Positions 1-9,568 of a stretch of 64,000 bases of DNA are shown piece after piece. A model generated the notes under the pieces. The model saw only the letters and a program-made list of their open reading frames with translations. It had not been told where the DNA came from and made no database searches. Positions within the stretch are counted from its first letter, which is position 1. Each line of letters opens with the position of its first letter. Position numbers and translations under genes: made by a program. Source of the DNA: Staphylococcus saprophyticus subsp. saprophyticus ATCC 15305 = NCTC 7292 (GTDB lineage: Bacteria > Bacillota > Bacilli > Staphylococcales > Staphylococcaceae); contig NC_007350.1 of the NCBI RefSeq assembly GCF_000010125.1, positions 434,001 through 498,000 on the forward strand, written 5' to 3'.

Positions 1-245
1 TTAGAAATCACATACTATTTGATTCTGATTTTACGTCGCATTGGTTTAATCGCTATATCGTCGAACATAATATTTTAGAAATGCCAGTTTCGAGTAAGGA
101 TAATTTAACGGCTTATGACATGGTCCTCTATCATATTGATGATAATAACGAAGTCACATTTAAACGTGATAATCAAAATATTACAAATTCAGAAGAAGGT
201 ATGATTGGCTATTTAAAAGATGCTTATTTACATTCGAATATATAA
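1..245 (+). CDS. C-terminal end of an unrecognised protein (partial)
   Basis: An open frame enters from the left edge (first full codon at base 3) and ends at TAA 243-245, giving the last 80 residues of a protein that starts outside the window. The visible part is soluble and acidic, with phrases such as LFDSDFTSHWFNRYIVEHN and a C-terminus ending LHSNI. There are no membrane segments and no motif I recognise, so no function is proposed. A bidirectional hairpin follows at once and separates it from the convergent fbp gene. Confidence 0.6.
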   Translation, partial: RNHILFDSDFTSHWFNRYIVEHNILEMPVSSKDNLTAYDMVLYHIDDNNEVTFKRDNQNITNSEEGMIGYLKDAYLHSNI

Positions 246-249
246 AAAA

Positions 250-297
250 TCCCCGTCCATACAGATTGAAAATCATGTGTGAACGGGGTTTTTTATA
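250..297. terminator. Bidirectional terminator between the left-edge gene and fbp
   Basis: CCCCGT at 251-256 pairs with ACGGGG at about 282-287, followed by TTTTTT on the + strand and preceded by AAAAAA (a T-run on the minus strand). It sits between two convergent genes and can serve both. Confidence 0.75.
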
Positions 298-305
298 AAT
301 ACTGA

Positions 306-2258
306 TTAGTTAACATAACGATCATGCATAAGTTCTTTTAAAATATCGATTTTTTCTTGAATATCTTGTCCGGTGTTTGTATGTCTTATTTTTTGTCGTT
401 GTAACTCCTTATCGACGACACGACGTATAGAAAGTTCATCAGCGCCATTCAGTAAAACATGTTTTTTGGAATTAAAATGTTGGTGTGCGACTAGTTGCAT
501 ACCAAATGAATTATAAAGTAATGTATAACCTGCGATACCTGTTGTTGACTGATAAGCTTTCGAAAAGCCTCCATCAATCACAATCATTTTTCCTTCAGCT
601 TTAATTGGATCTTCACCATCTATTTCTTTGACAGGTGTATGCCCATTGATAATGTGCCCTTGTTCAGGGTCTAAGCCAAAATCTTTGAGCATTTTTTTAC
701 ACATATTAACATCCTCACGCAAATGGTAGTAAGGGTTTTTAGTTTCTTTATGCGCTGTTTTGTCTTTAATAAAGTAACGCTCGAAAGTCGTCATAGCGCG
801 TTTGCCAAATAGTGAAGAGTATTTACCAGTCCAAAGATACCATACTAAATCTGTGGCTAAATCGTCTTGAATATCTTTGTGATCAAAAGCTTCTCTGACG
901 TAATCTTCAAAATGGTCTAATAAATCTCTGCCATAGCATTTCACATCGTTGATAACCATTGATTCCATTTCACCATTTTCATCTACTGGAATACAGCCGT
1001 GAATCAATAAATTACCGTTATAAGGTAGGTAAAGCGTGCCTTTTTGCATAAGGAAGGTCATATGTCGTTTCAATTTTTCTGATTGTTGGACAGATAATAA
1101 TAGTTTATCCATCACTTCTGACTCTTCGTCTGTGAGTTTGTTTGGACCATTTGGGTCAATCGTTTGGAAACAAGTATTTTCTAATGGATATGTTTTTCCA
1201 TAGAGTGTTGCTTCATTTTTTTCATAATTAATACTTTCTAATACCAATCGTTCTTCCATTTCAAAAGTAGGGCGACGTTTAATGATTGGTGCCTCTAATT
1301 TAAATTGTATGATGGCGATGGCTTGATGAATTTTTGTGATTTGTTCAAGTTCTAATTCAGTTAAGCCTTCAGCATTTTTAGGTCTGAATGCTTTGTTTTT
1401 TCCATCATAATGTTTTTCTGCAAGGGTTAATAAGGGTCTTAAATTGATACCATAAGCATCCTCGATAATGTCTAAGTTATCATAACGTGCACAAATGCGA
1501 AGTAGGTTTGCAAGGCAAACTTTGGAACCTGCATAGGCACCAATCCAAAGGACATCATGATTTCCCCATTGAATATCTACTGAAGGATAATCAATCAGTG
1601 TTTCCATAATTTTATCAGGTTCTGGTCCTCTGTCGTAGATATCGCCAACAACATGAAGGTGATCCACTACAAGGTGCTGAACTGTGAAAGATAAGCCAAT
1701 GATCAAATCATCTGATTGTTCTAGCTCTATGATTTGATTAATTAATGTTTCATAATAAGAATGTTTATTATTATATTTATTACTTTTATATAACAGTTCT
1801 TCTATAATAAAGACGTAATTTTTTGGTAAAGATTTGCGTAACTTTGTGCGCGTGTATTTGGATGAAGCATAGGTGATTAGTTTTATCAGACGATTAATCG
1901 TTGTAATGTACCACTCATTGAGCTCGGATTTTGAGCTAAAGCTGTTTTTAATTATTTTAAGTTTTTCTTCAGGATAGTATACAAGCGCAGAAAATTCATT
2001 AATTTCTTTGCGTGTCAAAGTATCTTGGAAGATATCATTAATTTTTGAACGAACGTTGCCTGAACCATTACGCAATACGTGTTGAAAGGCATGAAATTCA
2101 CCGTGTAAATCACTTACAAAATGTTCAGTACCTTTAGGGAGTTCCAAAATAGACTCTAAATTAATAATTTCTGTTGCAAGTTCTTCTTTAGTATTAAATT
2201 GTTGTGAAAGTAAATCTAAATATCTATCTTTTAGGCTCTTATCTGCTGATTTCTGCAT
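306..2258 (-). CDS. fbp: Fructose-1,6-bisphosphatase, class III
   Basis: Gluconeogenic enzyme hydrolysing fructose 1,6-bisphosphate to fructose 6-phosphate in the cytoplasm. At 650 residues it has the length of the Firmicute-specific class III family, unrelated to the usual class I enzyme. The calcineurin-type metallophosphatase motifs are visible: SDLHGEFH at residues 49-56, GDIYDRGP near 205, WGNHD near 232, and the late NGHTPV and VIDGGF motifs near 540-570. The ATG at 2258 has a TGGAG ribosome site just upstream. It is monocistronic, ends at the shared terminator near 250-297, and is divergent from putP across a 500-bp AT-rich gap. Confidence 0.95.
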   Translation of the reverse strand: MQKSADKSLKDRYLDLLSQQFNTKEELATEIINLESILELPKGTEHFVSDLHGEFHAFQHVLRNGSGNVRSKINDIFQDTLTRKEINEFSALVYYPEEKLKIIKNSFSSKSELNEWYITTINRLIKLITYASSKYTRTKLRKSLPKNYVFIIEELLYKSNKYNNKHSYYETLINQIIELEQSDDLIIGLSFTVQHLVVDHLHVVGDIYDRGPEPDKIMETLIDYPSVDIQWGNHDVLWIGAYAGSKVCLANLLRICARYDNLDIIEDAYGINLRPLLTLAEKHYDGKNKAFRPKNAEGLTELELEQITKIHQAIAIIQFKLEAPIIKRRPTFEMEERLVLESINYEKNEATLYGKTYPLENTCFQTIDPNGPNKLTDEESEVMDKLLLSVQQSEKLKRHMTFLMQKGTLYLPYNGNLLIHGCIPVDENGEMESMVINDVKCYGRDLLDHFEDYVREAFDHKDIQDDLATDLVWYLWTGKYSSLFGKRAMTTFERYFIKDKTAHKETKNPYYHLREDVNMCKKMLKDFGLDPEQGHIINGHTPVKEIDGEDPIKAEGKMIVIDGGFSKAYQSTTGIAGYTLLYNSFGMQLVAHQHFNSKKHVLLNGADELSIRRVVDKELQRQKIRHTNTGQDIQEKIDILKELMHDRYVN

Positions 2259-2759
2259 GGTTATGTCACTCCAGTTGTAAAAATATCGTAATTATGAAAT
2301 GCATTTTATAAAATGCTTCCAATTTATGTTTCTTATTGTAGCATTAATTGGCACGCCTTTGTCTATTTCTTATTATATTATGAAGTTAAATTAAATTCTA
2401 AAAAATGGATTGAGTGTATATTACTAACTGAAAAATTTAAGGTTTATTAGTAAGCGCATATGTTAGAAAAGTAGAAAAAGGAAATGATGTTACTCAAATA
2501 TAATAAAGTGGAGATTTATATAAAAGTTGTGGGAAACATACATTTTCATGAATGTTATTTATTGTATAATTAACATTGTTTAGTAATTTTACCATTATAA
2601 TTTTGGAGCTTGAAAATACTGTTAAATCAATGATTAATCGCTATAAAGCTGTATTTTATTGGTTTTATTTGAAAAAAATTATTGATTTACTGTTTAATTT
2701 ATAATTTATTTTTGTATAATATATGCATGTAACAAAATTATAAGGGGGCGTTTTGTTTC
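2259..2759. other. 500-bp AT-rich divergent intergenic region, fbp/putP
   Basis: No coding frame or RNA gene is convincing here. It must hold the divergent promoters of fbp and putP. Two TATAAT hexamers face putP, at 2565-2570 and 2715-2720. The proximal one is described separately. I see no cre or CodY match. Confidence 0.5.
2691..2720 (+). promoter_or_regulatory. Candidate sigma-A promoter of putP
   Basis: A perfect TATAAT at 2715-2720 lies 18 bp after a weak -35 (TGTTTA, 2691-2696). It precedes a strong ribosome site (AAGGGGGCG, about 2742-2750) and the putP start. The -35 is poor, so an activator or an extended element may be needed. Confidence 0.45.
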
Positions 2760-4304
2760 ATGTTTACATTGGGGACATCATTATCGAGTCAAGTCGATCC
2801 AAACTGGCAAACATATATCATGCTTGTCGTTTATTTTGTGGTATTGCTAGTGATTGGGTACTATGGCTTTAAACAATCTACCGGTAACGTCAGTGAATAT
2901 ATGCTGGGCGGTAGAAACATTGGTCCATATGTAACTGCATTATCTGCAGGCGCATCTGACATGAGTGGTTGGATGATTATGGGATTACCTGGTGAAGTAT
3001 ATACTACCGGTTTATCAGCAGCCTGGTTAGCGATTGGATTAACACTTGGCGCATACATAAACTATATTGTTGTTGCACCTCGACTTCGTGTATATACAGA
3101 GAAAGCCGGAGATGCAATTACACTACCTGATTTCTTTAAAAATAGATTAGATGATAAATCTAATTCGATTAAAATTATTTCAGGTGCCATTATCGTTGTA
3201 TTTTTCACACTTTATACGCATTCTGGAATGGTATCAGGCGGTGTATTATTCGAAAGTGCGTTTGGCGTTAACTATCATATTGGTATGTTACTTGTCGCTG
3301 TGATTGTCATTGCTTATACATTTTTCGGAGGTTATTTAGCAGTATCATTAACAGACTTTTTCCAAGGTGTAGTGATGATTATTGCTATGGTTATGGTACC
3401 AATAGTTGCTATGTTGCAATTAAGCGGACTTGATACTTTTACGCAAACAGCAGAATTAAAACCGACAAACTTAGACTTGTTTAAAGGAACGACAGTTATA
3501 GGTATTATTTCATTCTTTGCGTGGGGATTAGGTTACTTTGGTCAACCACATATTATTGTACGTTTTATGTCAATTAAATCTGTCAAACAATTACCAACGG
3601 CAAGACGTTTTGGTATCGGTTGGATGGCAATCAGCTTATTAGGCGCAGTGGGTGTCGGATTGACAGGTATTACGTTTATTAATCAAAGTGGTACAGATAT
3701 AGAAAATCCTGAAACACTATTCGTTTTAATGGGACAAATTTTATTCCATCCGTTAGTTGGTGGATTCTTGCTTGCTGCTATTTTAGCTGCGATTATGAGT
3801 ACAATTTCTTCACAATTGTTAGTAACGTCAAGTTCATTAACAGAAGACTTTTATAAATTAATTCGTGGTGAGGAAGCTGCAAAGGAACATGAAAAAGAAT
3901 TTGTTTTAGTAGGTCGATTATCAGTCATCATCGTAGCGATTGTTTCGATTTGGATTGCTTGGTCACCTAACGATACCATTTTGGGTCTAGTAGGTAATGC
4001 ATGGGCTGGTTTCGGTGCCGCATTCGGACCACTTGTACTCTTATCCTTATATTGGAAGGGGTTAAGTAGAACAGGTGCTGTAAGTGGTATGTTATCAGGT
4101 GCCATTGTAGTCATCATATGGATTGCATTTGTTAAGCCATTAGGTGATGTGAATGATTTCTTTAATTTATATGAAATTATACCTGGATTTTTAACTAGTT
4201 TAATCGTTACGGTTGTAGTAAGTAAATTCACGAAGAAACCACAAATTGATGTTGAAGCAGATTTAACAGATGTTCGCCGTCTGGTTAAAACTGGTGAAGA
4301 TTAA
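2760..4304 (+). CDS. putP: Sodium/proline symporter
   Basis: Membrane symporter that takes up proline with sodium. The 514 residues match the SSS family and the length of staphylococcal PutP. About 13 hydrophobic helices run from residue 18 to 490. The family signature region [22 protein letters not shown] sits near residues 50-72, and helix 2 has the expected Ser/Thr-rich stretch. The ATG at 2760 follows AAGGGGGCG with normal spacing. Transcription is monocistronic, with two hairpins downstream. In staphylococci PutP supplies proline as nutrient and osmolyte, which fits the other osmolyte genes in this window. Confidence 0.95.
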
Positions 4305-4308
4305 AAAG

Positions 4309-4341
4309 AATCATAATTTAAAAGGGGTTTAAATTATGATT
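4309..4341 (+). terminator. 14-bp perfect hairpin after putP
   Basis: Arms 4309-4322 and 4328-4341 are perfectly complementary with a 5-nt AGGGG loop, directly after the putP stop. There is no T-run, so it is more likely an mRNA 3'-end stabiliser or weak terminator than a full intrinsic terminator. Confidence 0.5.
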
Positions 4342-4404
4342 TAATGTAGAAAATGATAATTGGCTATGTCTGTTATCAAAAGGGAGAAATTTTTAAATAG
4401 AGAA

Positions 4405-4437
4405 AAGGCTAACTTCAAGGGGGAGTTAGTCTTTTTA
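4405..4437 (+). terminator. Rho-independent terminator of putP
   Basis: AAGGCTAACT (from 4405) pairs with AGTTAGTCTT (to about 4433) with one G-U, followed by TTTTT. Confidence 0.75.
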
Positions 4438-4447
4438 TATTATGATA

Positions 4448-4485
4448 AAACAGGGTCTGACACTTATTGATGTCAGACCCTGTTT
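4448..4485. terminator. 15-bp perfect terminator hairpin, dedA 3' end
   Basis: AAACAGGGTCTGACA (4448-4462) is fully complementary to 4471-4485 with an 8-nt loop. On the minus strand a TTTTATCAT tract follows, so it terminates the DedA gene and could also back up putP termination. Confidence 0.8.
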
Positions 4486-4503
4486 GTTTGGAATTGAATC
4501 TAT

Positions 4504-5112
4504 TTATTGAGCGCGATTCTTTTTGAATAATCTATATACAATGAAAATTACTGCAAGAATGATGATGACATACATAATATATGAATATGTATGGAGACCA
4601 TTCATTAGCATATCCCAACTGCCGCTCAACATTTTACCCAGGTAGATCAGTGCAAAATTCCATATTGTAGTCCCGATTAAAGACAAGATCGCGAATAGCA
4701 TCACGTTCATGCGATTAATACCCGCTGGAATCGTAATCAGTACACGTAAGACAGGTATAAAGCGACAAATAAAAACAGCAATTGCGCCATATTTTTTAAA
4801 CCAATCGTTTGCCCGTGCAACATCTTTACCTTTAAGTTTAATCCATTTGCCATATTTATCTACAAAACGATACAAACGTTCTTCAGAAACAAGCCTACTA
4901 ATATAGTAAAGCACAAGTAAACCAATTAATGAGGCAATGGTTGAAATTGTAAAGAGTACAGGAATGGATAAGTCAGATTTGACGGACATCAGTCCGGCAA
5001 AGGTTAATATAATTTCTGAAGGGATAAAAGGTAATATATTTTCAAGTAATATTAATATAGTGATTGCGGCGTAGCCCCATGTACTAATAAAATCAGTGAG
5101 TATCTGTTCCAT
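4504..5112 (-). CDS. DedA family membrane protein
   Basis: A 202-residue integral membrane protein of the DedA/SNARE-associated (VTT domain) family. The family segment is clear: an N-terminal ENILPFIPSEIIL near residues 24-36, KYGKWIKLKGKD near 90-100, then FKKYGAIAVFICRFIPVLRVLITIPAG near 108-134 with the conserved R and P residues. Two hydrophobic helices follow. Members are thought to act as lipid flippases, including of undecaprenyl phosphate, but which lipid this one handles cannot be told from sequence. The start has an AAAGGAGC ribosome site. It is a single gene with its own terminator. Confidence 0.9.
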   Translation of the reverse strand: MEQILTDFISTWGYAAITILILLENILPFIPSEIILTFAGLMSVKSDLSIPVLFTISTIASLIGLLVLYYISRLVSEERLYRFVDKYGKWIKLKGKDVARANDWFKKYGAIAVFICRFIPVLRVLITIPAGINRMNVMLFAILSLIGTTIWNFALIYLGKMLSGSWDMLMNGLHTYSYIMYVIIILAVIFIVYRLFKKNRAQ

Positions 5113-5294
5113 AATTCTGCAATGTGCTCCTTTTAAAATGTAACTTAGTAGTTAATTAAAACATGTCTTTTTATTATAGTCCAAAAACAATAAATATGCA
5201 TTGTTATGTTATAGGTCTACAGGATGATTTTTGTGGAAATCAAATTATAGGAAGTATATTACATTTTAAATAAGTAAATTTTGAAAAAAGTCGT

Positions 5295-5308
5295 TGTAAG
5301 CGATTTCA
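5295..5308 (+). promoter_or_regulatory. cre site (CcpA operator) of the MFS gene
   Basis: TGTAAGCGATTTCA matches the cre consensus TGWAANCGNTNWCA at every position. It lies about 70-85 bp before the start of the transporter and predicts carbon catabolite repression by CcpA. Confidence 0.75.
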
Positions 5309-5379
5309 TATTGTGGTACTATCTATAAACAATAGGTCATATGATGACTATAAAAGATTGGGAGAAAGTTGGAGAAAAC

Positions 5380-6657
5380 ATGGATCAAAAAAGAACAAAT
5401 ATTAGATGGTATTTTGCCATAGCGTTTTTCATTATAGGGGTTATTGCATATATGGACCGCTCGAACATATCGATTATAGCCGGTCCGATGATGGAAGATT
5501 TACATTTGAATAAGACACAATTTGGGTTATTAGCGTCATTCTTCTCACTGGGGTATGCACTGATGCAAGTGCCTTCTGGATTTTTAGCTGAGAAATTTGG
5601 TTCTAAAAAAATGTTAACTATTGCACTTGTATGGTGGAGTGCCTTTACAATATTGACAGGTGTTGTGAAGAATCACGGGATGTTATATGCAGTGCGTTTC
5701 TTATTTGGTATTGGTGAAGCGCCAATGTATCCTTCTAACGCAGTTTTTAATACGAACTGGTTTGCGAAAGGTGAGAAAGGACGCGCATCTAGTGCGTTAT
5801 TAGCTGGATCCTATTTTGGCCCAGTCATCGCGCCAGTAGTAACCATTGCAATCGTAAATATGTTTGGTTGGCAAGCCGTTTTCTATATTTTTGGTGCTAT
5901 TGGTTTTATTATTGCTATATTATGGATGGTTATTGCCAAAGACTTGCCAGAACAACATAAAATGGTTAATGAAGCAGAAAAAAGCTATATTATGGAAAAT
6001 CGAGACATTATTAAAACTGAAAAATCTAATGCGCCATGGAATATATTTTTAAAACGCTTTAGTTTCTATGCATTAGCAGCTCAATATTTTGTAGTACAAT
6101 TCGTCGTTTCATTATTCTTGATTTGGTTACCAACCTATTTAACGGAACAGTATAACGTTAAATTAACAGATCCAGACATGGCTTGGGCAGCCGGTGCACC
6201 ATGGATTGCAATGTTCTTATTGATTTTATGTGGTGGTGCTATTTCAGATAAATTATTACAAAGTGGTATGTCACGTTTCATAGCACGTGCTTCTATCGCT
6301 ATCACAGGATTTGTTGTATTCTGTATTTCACTCTTCATGTCTATACAAACGGATAATTTAGTAACAAATGTTATTTGGTTATCGCTTTGTTTAGGTGGTA
6401 TTGGTATTGCGACTGGAATGAGTTGGGCAGCAGCAACAGATTTAGGACGTAACTTCTCAGGTTCTGTATCAGGTTGGATGAATTTATGGGGGAACATTGG
6501 TGCGTTATTAAGTCCACTATTAGCTGGTATGATGGTTGATATTGTAGGTTGGACAGTAACGTTAGAACTTGTGATTATCCCAGTTGTTTTCGCAATTATT
6601 ATGTGGTTCTTTGTAAAACCAGACCAACCACTTATCGTAGAAAAAGAAGACTTGTAA
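5380..6657 (+). CDS. MFS transporter, anion:cation symporter (sugar acid) type
   Basis: A 12-helix major facilitator protein of the ACS (hexuronate/glucarate/galactonate) subfamily. The signature MDRSNIS after helix 1 is typical, and GSKKMLTIALVWWSAFTIL follows in loop 2-3. An upstream in-frame ATG at 5341 has no ribosome site. The ATG at 5380 has GGAG at 5371-5374, so I start there (425 residues). The perfect cre upstream says it is shut off by preferred sugars, which suits an organic-acid or sugar-acid importer. The substrate cannot be fixed from sequence. A small monooxygenase-like gene follows 60 bp later and may be cotranscribed. Confidence 0.85.
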   Translation: MDQKRTNIRWYFAIAFFIIGVIAYMDRSNISIIAGPMMEDLHLNKTQFGLLASFFSLGYALMQVPSGFLAEKFGSKKMLTIALVWWSAFTILTGVVKNHGMLYAVRFLFGIGEAPMYPSNAVFNTNWFAKGEKGRASSALLAGSYFGPVIAPVVTIAIVNMFGWQAVFYIFGAIGFIIAILWMVIAKDLPEQHKMVNEAEKSYIMENRDIIKTEKSNAPWNIFLKRFSFYALAAQYFVVQFVVSLFLIWLPTYLTEQYNVKLTDPDMAWAAGAPWIAMFLLILCGGAISDKLLQSGMSRFIARASIAITGFVVFCISLFMSIQTDNLVTNVIWLSLCLGGIGIATGMSWAAATDLGRNFSGSVSGWMNLWGNIGALLSPLLAGMMVDIVGWTVTLELVIIPVVFAIIMWFFVKPDQPLIVEKEDL

Positions 6658-6718
6658 TGTTTAATTTATTAACTTTTAGGTAATTATTAAACATCATGCT
6701 TATAATGGAGGAAATGAT

Positions 6719-7003
6719 ATGATTACTATCAATGCGATTATGAAAGTGGATGCTGCACAACGTAATAATTACTTAGCTTTAATAGAACCATTAAAGCGCG
6801 CTTCAAATCAAGAAGCAGGTGCATTATACTATGAACATTTTGAAAATACAGATGAACCGAATACGTTTGCTTTTATTGAACGATATAAAGATGAACAAGC
6901 TTTGGAAGCGCATAATCAGTCAGAACACTTTCAACAATTCTTTAGCGAAGTTAAACAATACTTAGTTGAAGAACCTGAAATTAAAGTGCTAAGTTCAAAT
7001 TAA
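6719..7003 (+). CDS. Small antibiotic-biosynthesis-monooxygenase-type protein (ABM/YgiN fold)
   Basis: A 94-residue protein with the dimeric ferredoxin-like pattern of the ABM family. It has an N-terminal strand ITINAIMKVD, a middle ALYYEHFENTDEPNTFAFIERYKD, and the conserved histidine segment EAHNQSEHFQQF. Such proteins act as quinol or small-molecule monooxygenases or isomerases. Close homologues are often unassigned, so only the family is claimed. A good GGAGGAAATGAT ribosome site precedes the ATG. It lies downstream of the MFS gene with no terminator between them and is followed by a clear terminator, so the two form a likely operon. Confidence 0.8.
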   Translation: MITINAIMKVDAAQRNNYLALIEPLKRASNQEAGALYYEHFENTDEPNTFAFIERYKDEQALEAHNQSEHFQQFFSEVKQYLVEEPEIKVLSSN

Positions 7004-7009
7004 TATATT

Positions 7010-7051
7010 AAACCCTGATCTTACAAATAACTGTGAGTTCAGGGTTTTTTT
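7010..7051 (+). terminator. Terminator of the MFS/monooxygenase operon
   Basis: AAACCCTGA (7010-7018) pairs with TCAGGGTTT (7039-7047), followed by TTTT. Confidence 0.8.
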
Positions 7052-7514
7052 GAATAGTGTGATAAGAGAGAAAAAAATGGGCTTGTTATTGTGTAAATAT
7101 AATGTCATTACATAACGTATTAGATGGATAAATAGCTAAATTTGAATATTTAGTCATGAACTCTGTCTATATAGCACTTGCCATGATTTACACAGCGATT
7201 TGAGAAGAATTAAATGAGCACGTATGTATGTGAATATAAAGACAATGATATGGAGGTGAATTTATTTTAAAGACATCGCCACTAGAAGAATTTAAAAAAA
7301 GTGTTAAAATAGTAAGGTGTTGTTACGAATTTATGCGCGGATATTTTAGAATGAAGATATAGATTTTATAAAATGAAAAGTAAGTTGATGTTTACTTTAC
7401 CTATATGTTTTTCTGAAAAATACGTTATTTATGAGTAACGTATTTTTAAATGTCATTTGATATGGTGACAATAAATGAAATAAAATACGAAATATTAAAA
7501 ATTAAAGGAGATGC
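7052..7514. other. 460-bp intergenic region with an orphan hairpin
   Basis: No open frame here has a convincing start. A ribosome-site-like GGAGGTGA near 7252 leads only to frames of a few codons. A terminator-like hairpin at 7416-7447 ends something other than a visible gene. A sigma-A promoter for the next gene can be drawn as TTGATA (7457-7462), 18 bp, TAAAAT (7481-7486). Confidence 0.4.
7416..7447 (+). terminator. Orphan terminator-like hairpin upstream of the FUSC gene
   Basis: AAAAATACGTTA (7416-7427) is perfectly complementary to TAACGTATTTTT (7436-7447), ending in a T-run. It is 370 bp past the previous terminator and just before the promoter of the next gene. It may therefore end an unannotated small transcript. 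Confidence 0.5.
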
Positions 7515-9440
7515 ATGACAACATTGATTAAATATTTAAAGTCATTAATACGTTTCAATTCGATGAAAATCGATGTTGCTAAAGGTATAAGACAATGTAT
7601 TCTCATGCTCATTCCGTTACTTGTTGGCTATTTGACAGGTCACTTTTCTACGGGATTACTCATTTCAACAGGGACGCTAGCGCATATTTATGTATTTGGC
7701 GGTCCTAAGAGATCTAAGTTACGCATTGTCTTATTTTCATCGTTAGGTTTATCCATTGCGATGATTTTAGGGACACTCACAGTTAATCAACCACTTATAT
7801 TTGGTGTGTTACTACTATTAGTAACTGTTATTCCATATTACATCTTTAGTTCGTTAAATATCCCAGGGCCATCTTCAACCTTCTTTATCGTTGCCTTCAG
7901 TTTGCCAATTAATTTACCAGTAGCGCCAGAAGAAGCATTAACTAGAGGTCTAGCAATGTTTGTAGGTGGATTATTAGCAACACTGATTGTAATCGTTGTA
8001 ATCCTACTATCTAAAGAATCTACAGAAATCAAAGCCATTAAAAATGATTATAATATTATTAAACAATTGGTCTATAACTTTGATGATCCCAAAGCGTTTG
8101 CGAAAGCATCACAATTTGCAGTAACAGCTTTCAGAAATTCGGATAATCAATTGATTACGTCAAGTACACCAAAATCGAAAACCTCACCTGAATTTCAACG
8201 CTTATTATTATTGCATAATACGGCGCAAGGTATTCATTCCGAACTATTGGAACTCAATGAACGTAATGCACGTCCGTTACCAACGGAAATAAAAGAAATG
8301 ACGGATTTTGTCATTAAACGTGTTTATTCACTTGGTAAGTCAACCCGACAGTGGACTAAAAAAGTAGATTTCGATAAAGAGTATCAAAGTTTAGTAGATA
8401 GTATCATTAAAGTTGACGCAATTATGAATGCAAATAATGATAGAGTCGAACATGAAATAGATATTCGTGTACCAATTTATGGACATCGCATGTTGAAAAA
8501 CTTGACGTTAGATTCTTTTATATTTAGAAATACAATACGCTACACAGTCATTATGGCAATTTCTATTTTTATTGCTTTAATGTTTGATTTTGAAAAAGCC
8601 TACTGGATACCTTTGAGTACACATACAGTCTTACTAGGCTCTACAACACTGCATAGCTTTGAAAGAGCTGGGTCAAGGGGCGTTGGCACGATCTTCGGGG
8701 TGTTGGTGTTATCACTCATCTTATTAACAACACCGCCTGTACCAGTAGCCATTGTTTTATTGGCTTTAGCTGCCGGTGTGACAGAAATGTTTGTAGGTGC
8801 AAATTACTCATTTGCAGTTATATTTATCACGATACAAGTTATCTTGTTAAATGGATTAGCGTCAAATCATCTAACCATACTCATTGCATTACCAAGAATT
8901 ATTGATGTAATTGTAGGAATTATCATCGCAGTGATTTGCTTGCTAGTGATCGGTAGAAAAACAGCATCTTCTATGTTGCCAGGTACATTAGCAGCCGTAG
9001 CGAGAGACGAATCCATATTATTTCATTACTTATTCTCAAGTAACAAATATGCATCTAGAGAACAAGATAAAAAAGAAATGTTAAAACTAAGTGTGAAATT
9101 GAATAATATGACCCAAGTGTATAACAGTGCAAACGGTGAACTATTCAGTAATAAAATGGTTATACAGTATTATTATCCAAGCATTTACGCATTAGAAGAA
9201 ATCAGCTTTATGTTAACAAGAGCACTAAGTAATGAAAAACGATATCATATTGACGATGAAACGATGGGACAGTATTTACTCGTCTTTGAAAATATAGCCA
9301 AACATTTTGAAAGAGGCACGAATATTCAAGTTCAAGAAATGGCTGCATTACCGCAATATACACATATAAAAACAGCTTTAATGAGTATACAAAACAACTG
9401 TGTCAATGCTCGAAAAGAAGTTAAATTATCTCTTAATTAA
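7515..9440 (+). CDS. FUSC family membrane protein (aromatic acid exporter type)
   Basis: A 641-residue membrane protein with the duplicated layout of the FUSC/YccS/ArAE family. One block of about six hydrophobic helices lies at residues 20-165, a long soluble helical region at 170-340, a second helix block at 345-480, and a C-terminal soluble domain. The family motif GTIFGVL (with GSRG just before it) starts the second block near residue 395. Relatives export aromatic acids or are linked to resistance to small organic compounds; the substrate here is unknown. The ATG follows AAAGGAG. It is monocistronic, with a strong terminator. Confidence 0.8.
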   Translation: MTTLIKYLKSLIRFNSMKIDVAKGIRQCILMLIPLLVGYLTGHFSTGLLISTGTLAHIYVFGGPKRSKLRIVLFSSLGLSIAMILGTLTVNQPLIFGVLLLLVTVIPYYIFSSLNIPGPSSTFFIVAFSLPINLPVAPEEALTRGLAMFVGGLLATLIVIVVILLSKESTEIKAIKNDYNIIKQLVYNFDDPKAFAKASQFAVTAFRNSDNQLITSSTPKSKTSPEFQRLLLLHNTAQGIHSELLELNERNARPLPTEIKEMTDFVIKRVYSLGKSTRQWTKKVDFDKEYQSLVDSIIKVDAIMNANNDRVEHEIDIRVPIYGHRMLKNLTLDSFIFRNTIRYTVIMAISIFIALMFDFEKAYWIPLSTHTVLLGSTTLHSFERAGSRGVGTIFGVLVLSLILLTTPPVPVAIVLLALAAGVTEMFVGANYSFAVIFITIQVILLNGLASNHLTILIALPRIIDVIVGIIIAVICLLVIGRKTASSMLPGTLAAVARDESILFHYLFSSNKYASREQDKKEMLKLSVKLNNMTQVYNSANGELFSNKMVIQYYYPSIYALEEISFMLTRALSNEKRYHIDDETMGQYLLVFENIAKHFERGTNIQVQEMAALPQYTHIKTALMSIQNNCVNARKEVKLSLN

Positions 9441-9453
9441 ATATGGTAATTTG

Positions 9454-9493
9454 AAAAAAGGCCAAGACATTTATTAATGTCTTGGCCTTTTTT
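9454..9493. terminator. 17-bp perfect bidirectional terminator
   Basis: Arms 9454-9470 and 9477-9493 are perfectly complementary (GGCCAAGACAT core), with a 6-nt loop, a T6 tail and an A6 head. It lies between the FUSC gene and the convergent membrane-protein pair. Confidence 0.85.
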
Positions 9494-9568
9494 ATTAAAA
9501 ATATTTGAGTATATTGAGATAGGTAGTGTGCGGGTTGTCTTAGGTCAGACTGCCGCCACTTGAAAGTG

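Noticed and set aside
7250..7320. Small ORF after the GGAGGTGA near 7252
   Set aside because: Frames after the ribosome-site-like motif stop within a few codons and no standard start is placed correctly.
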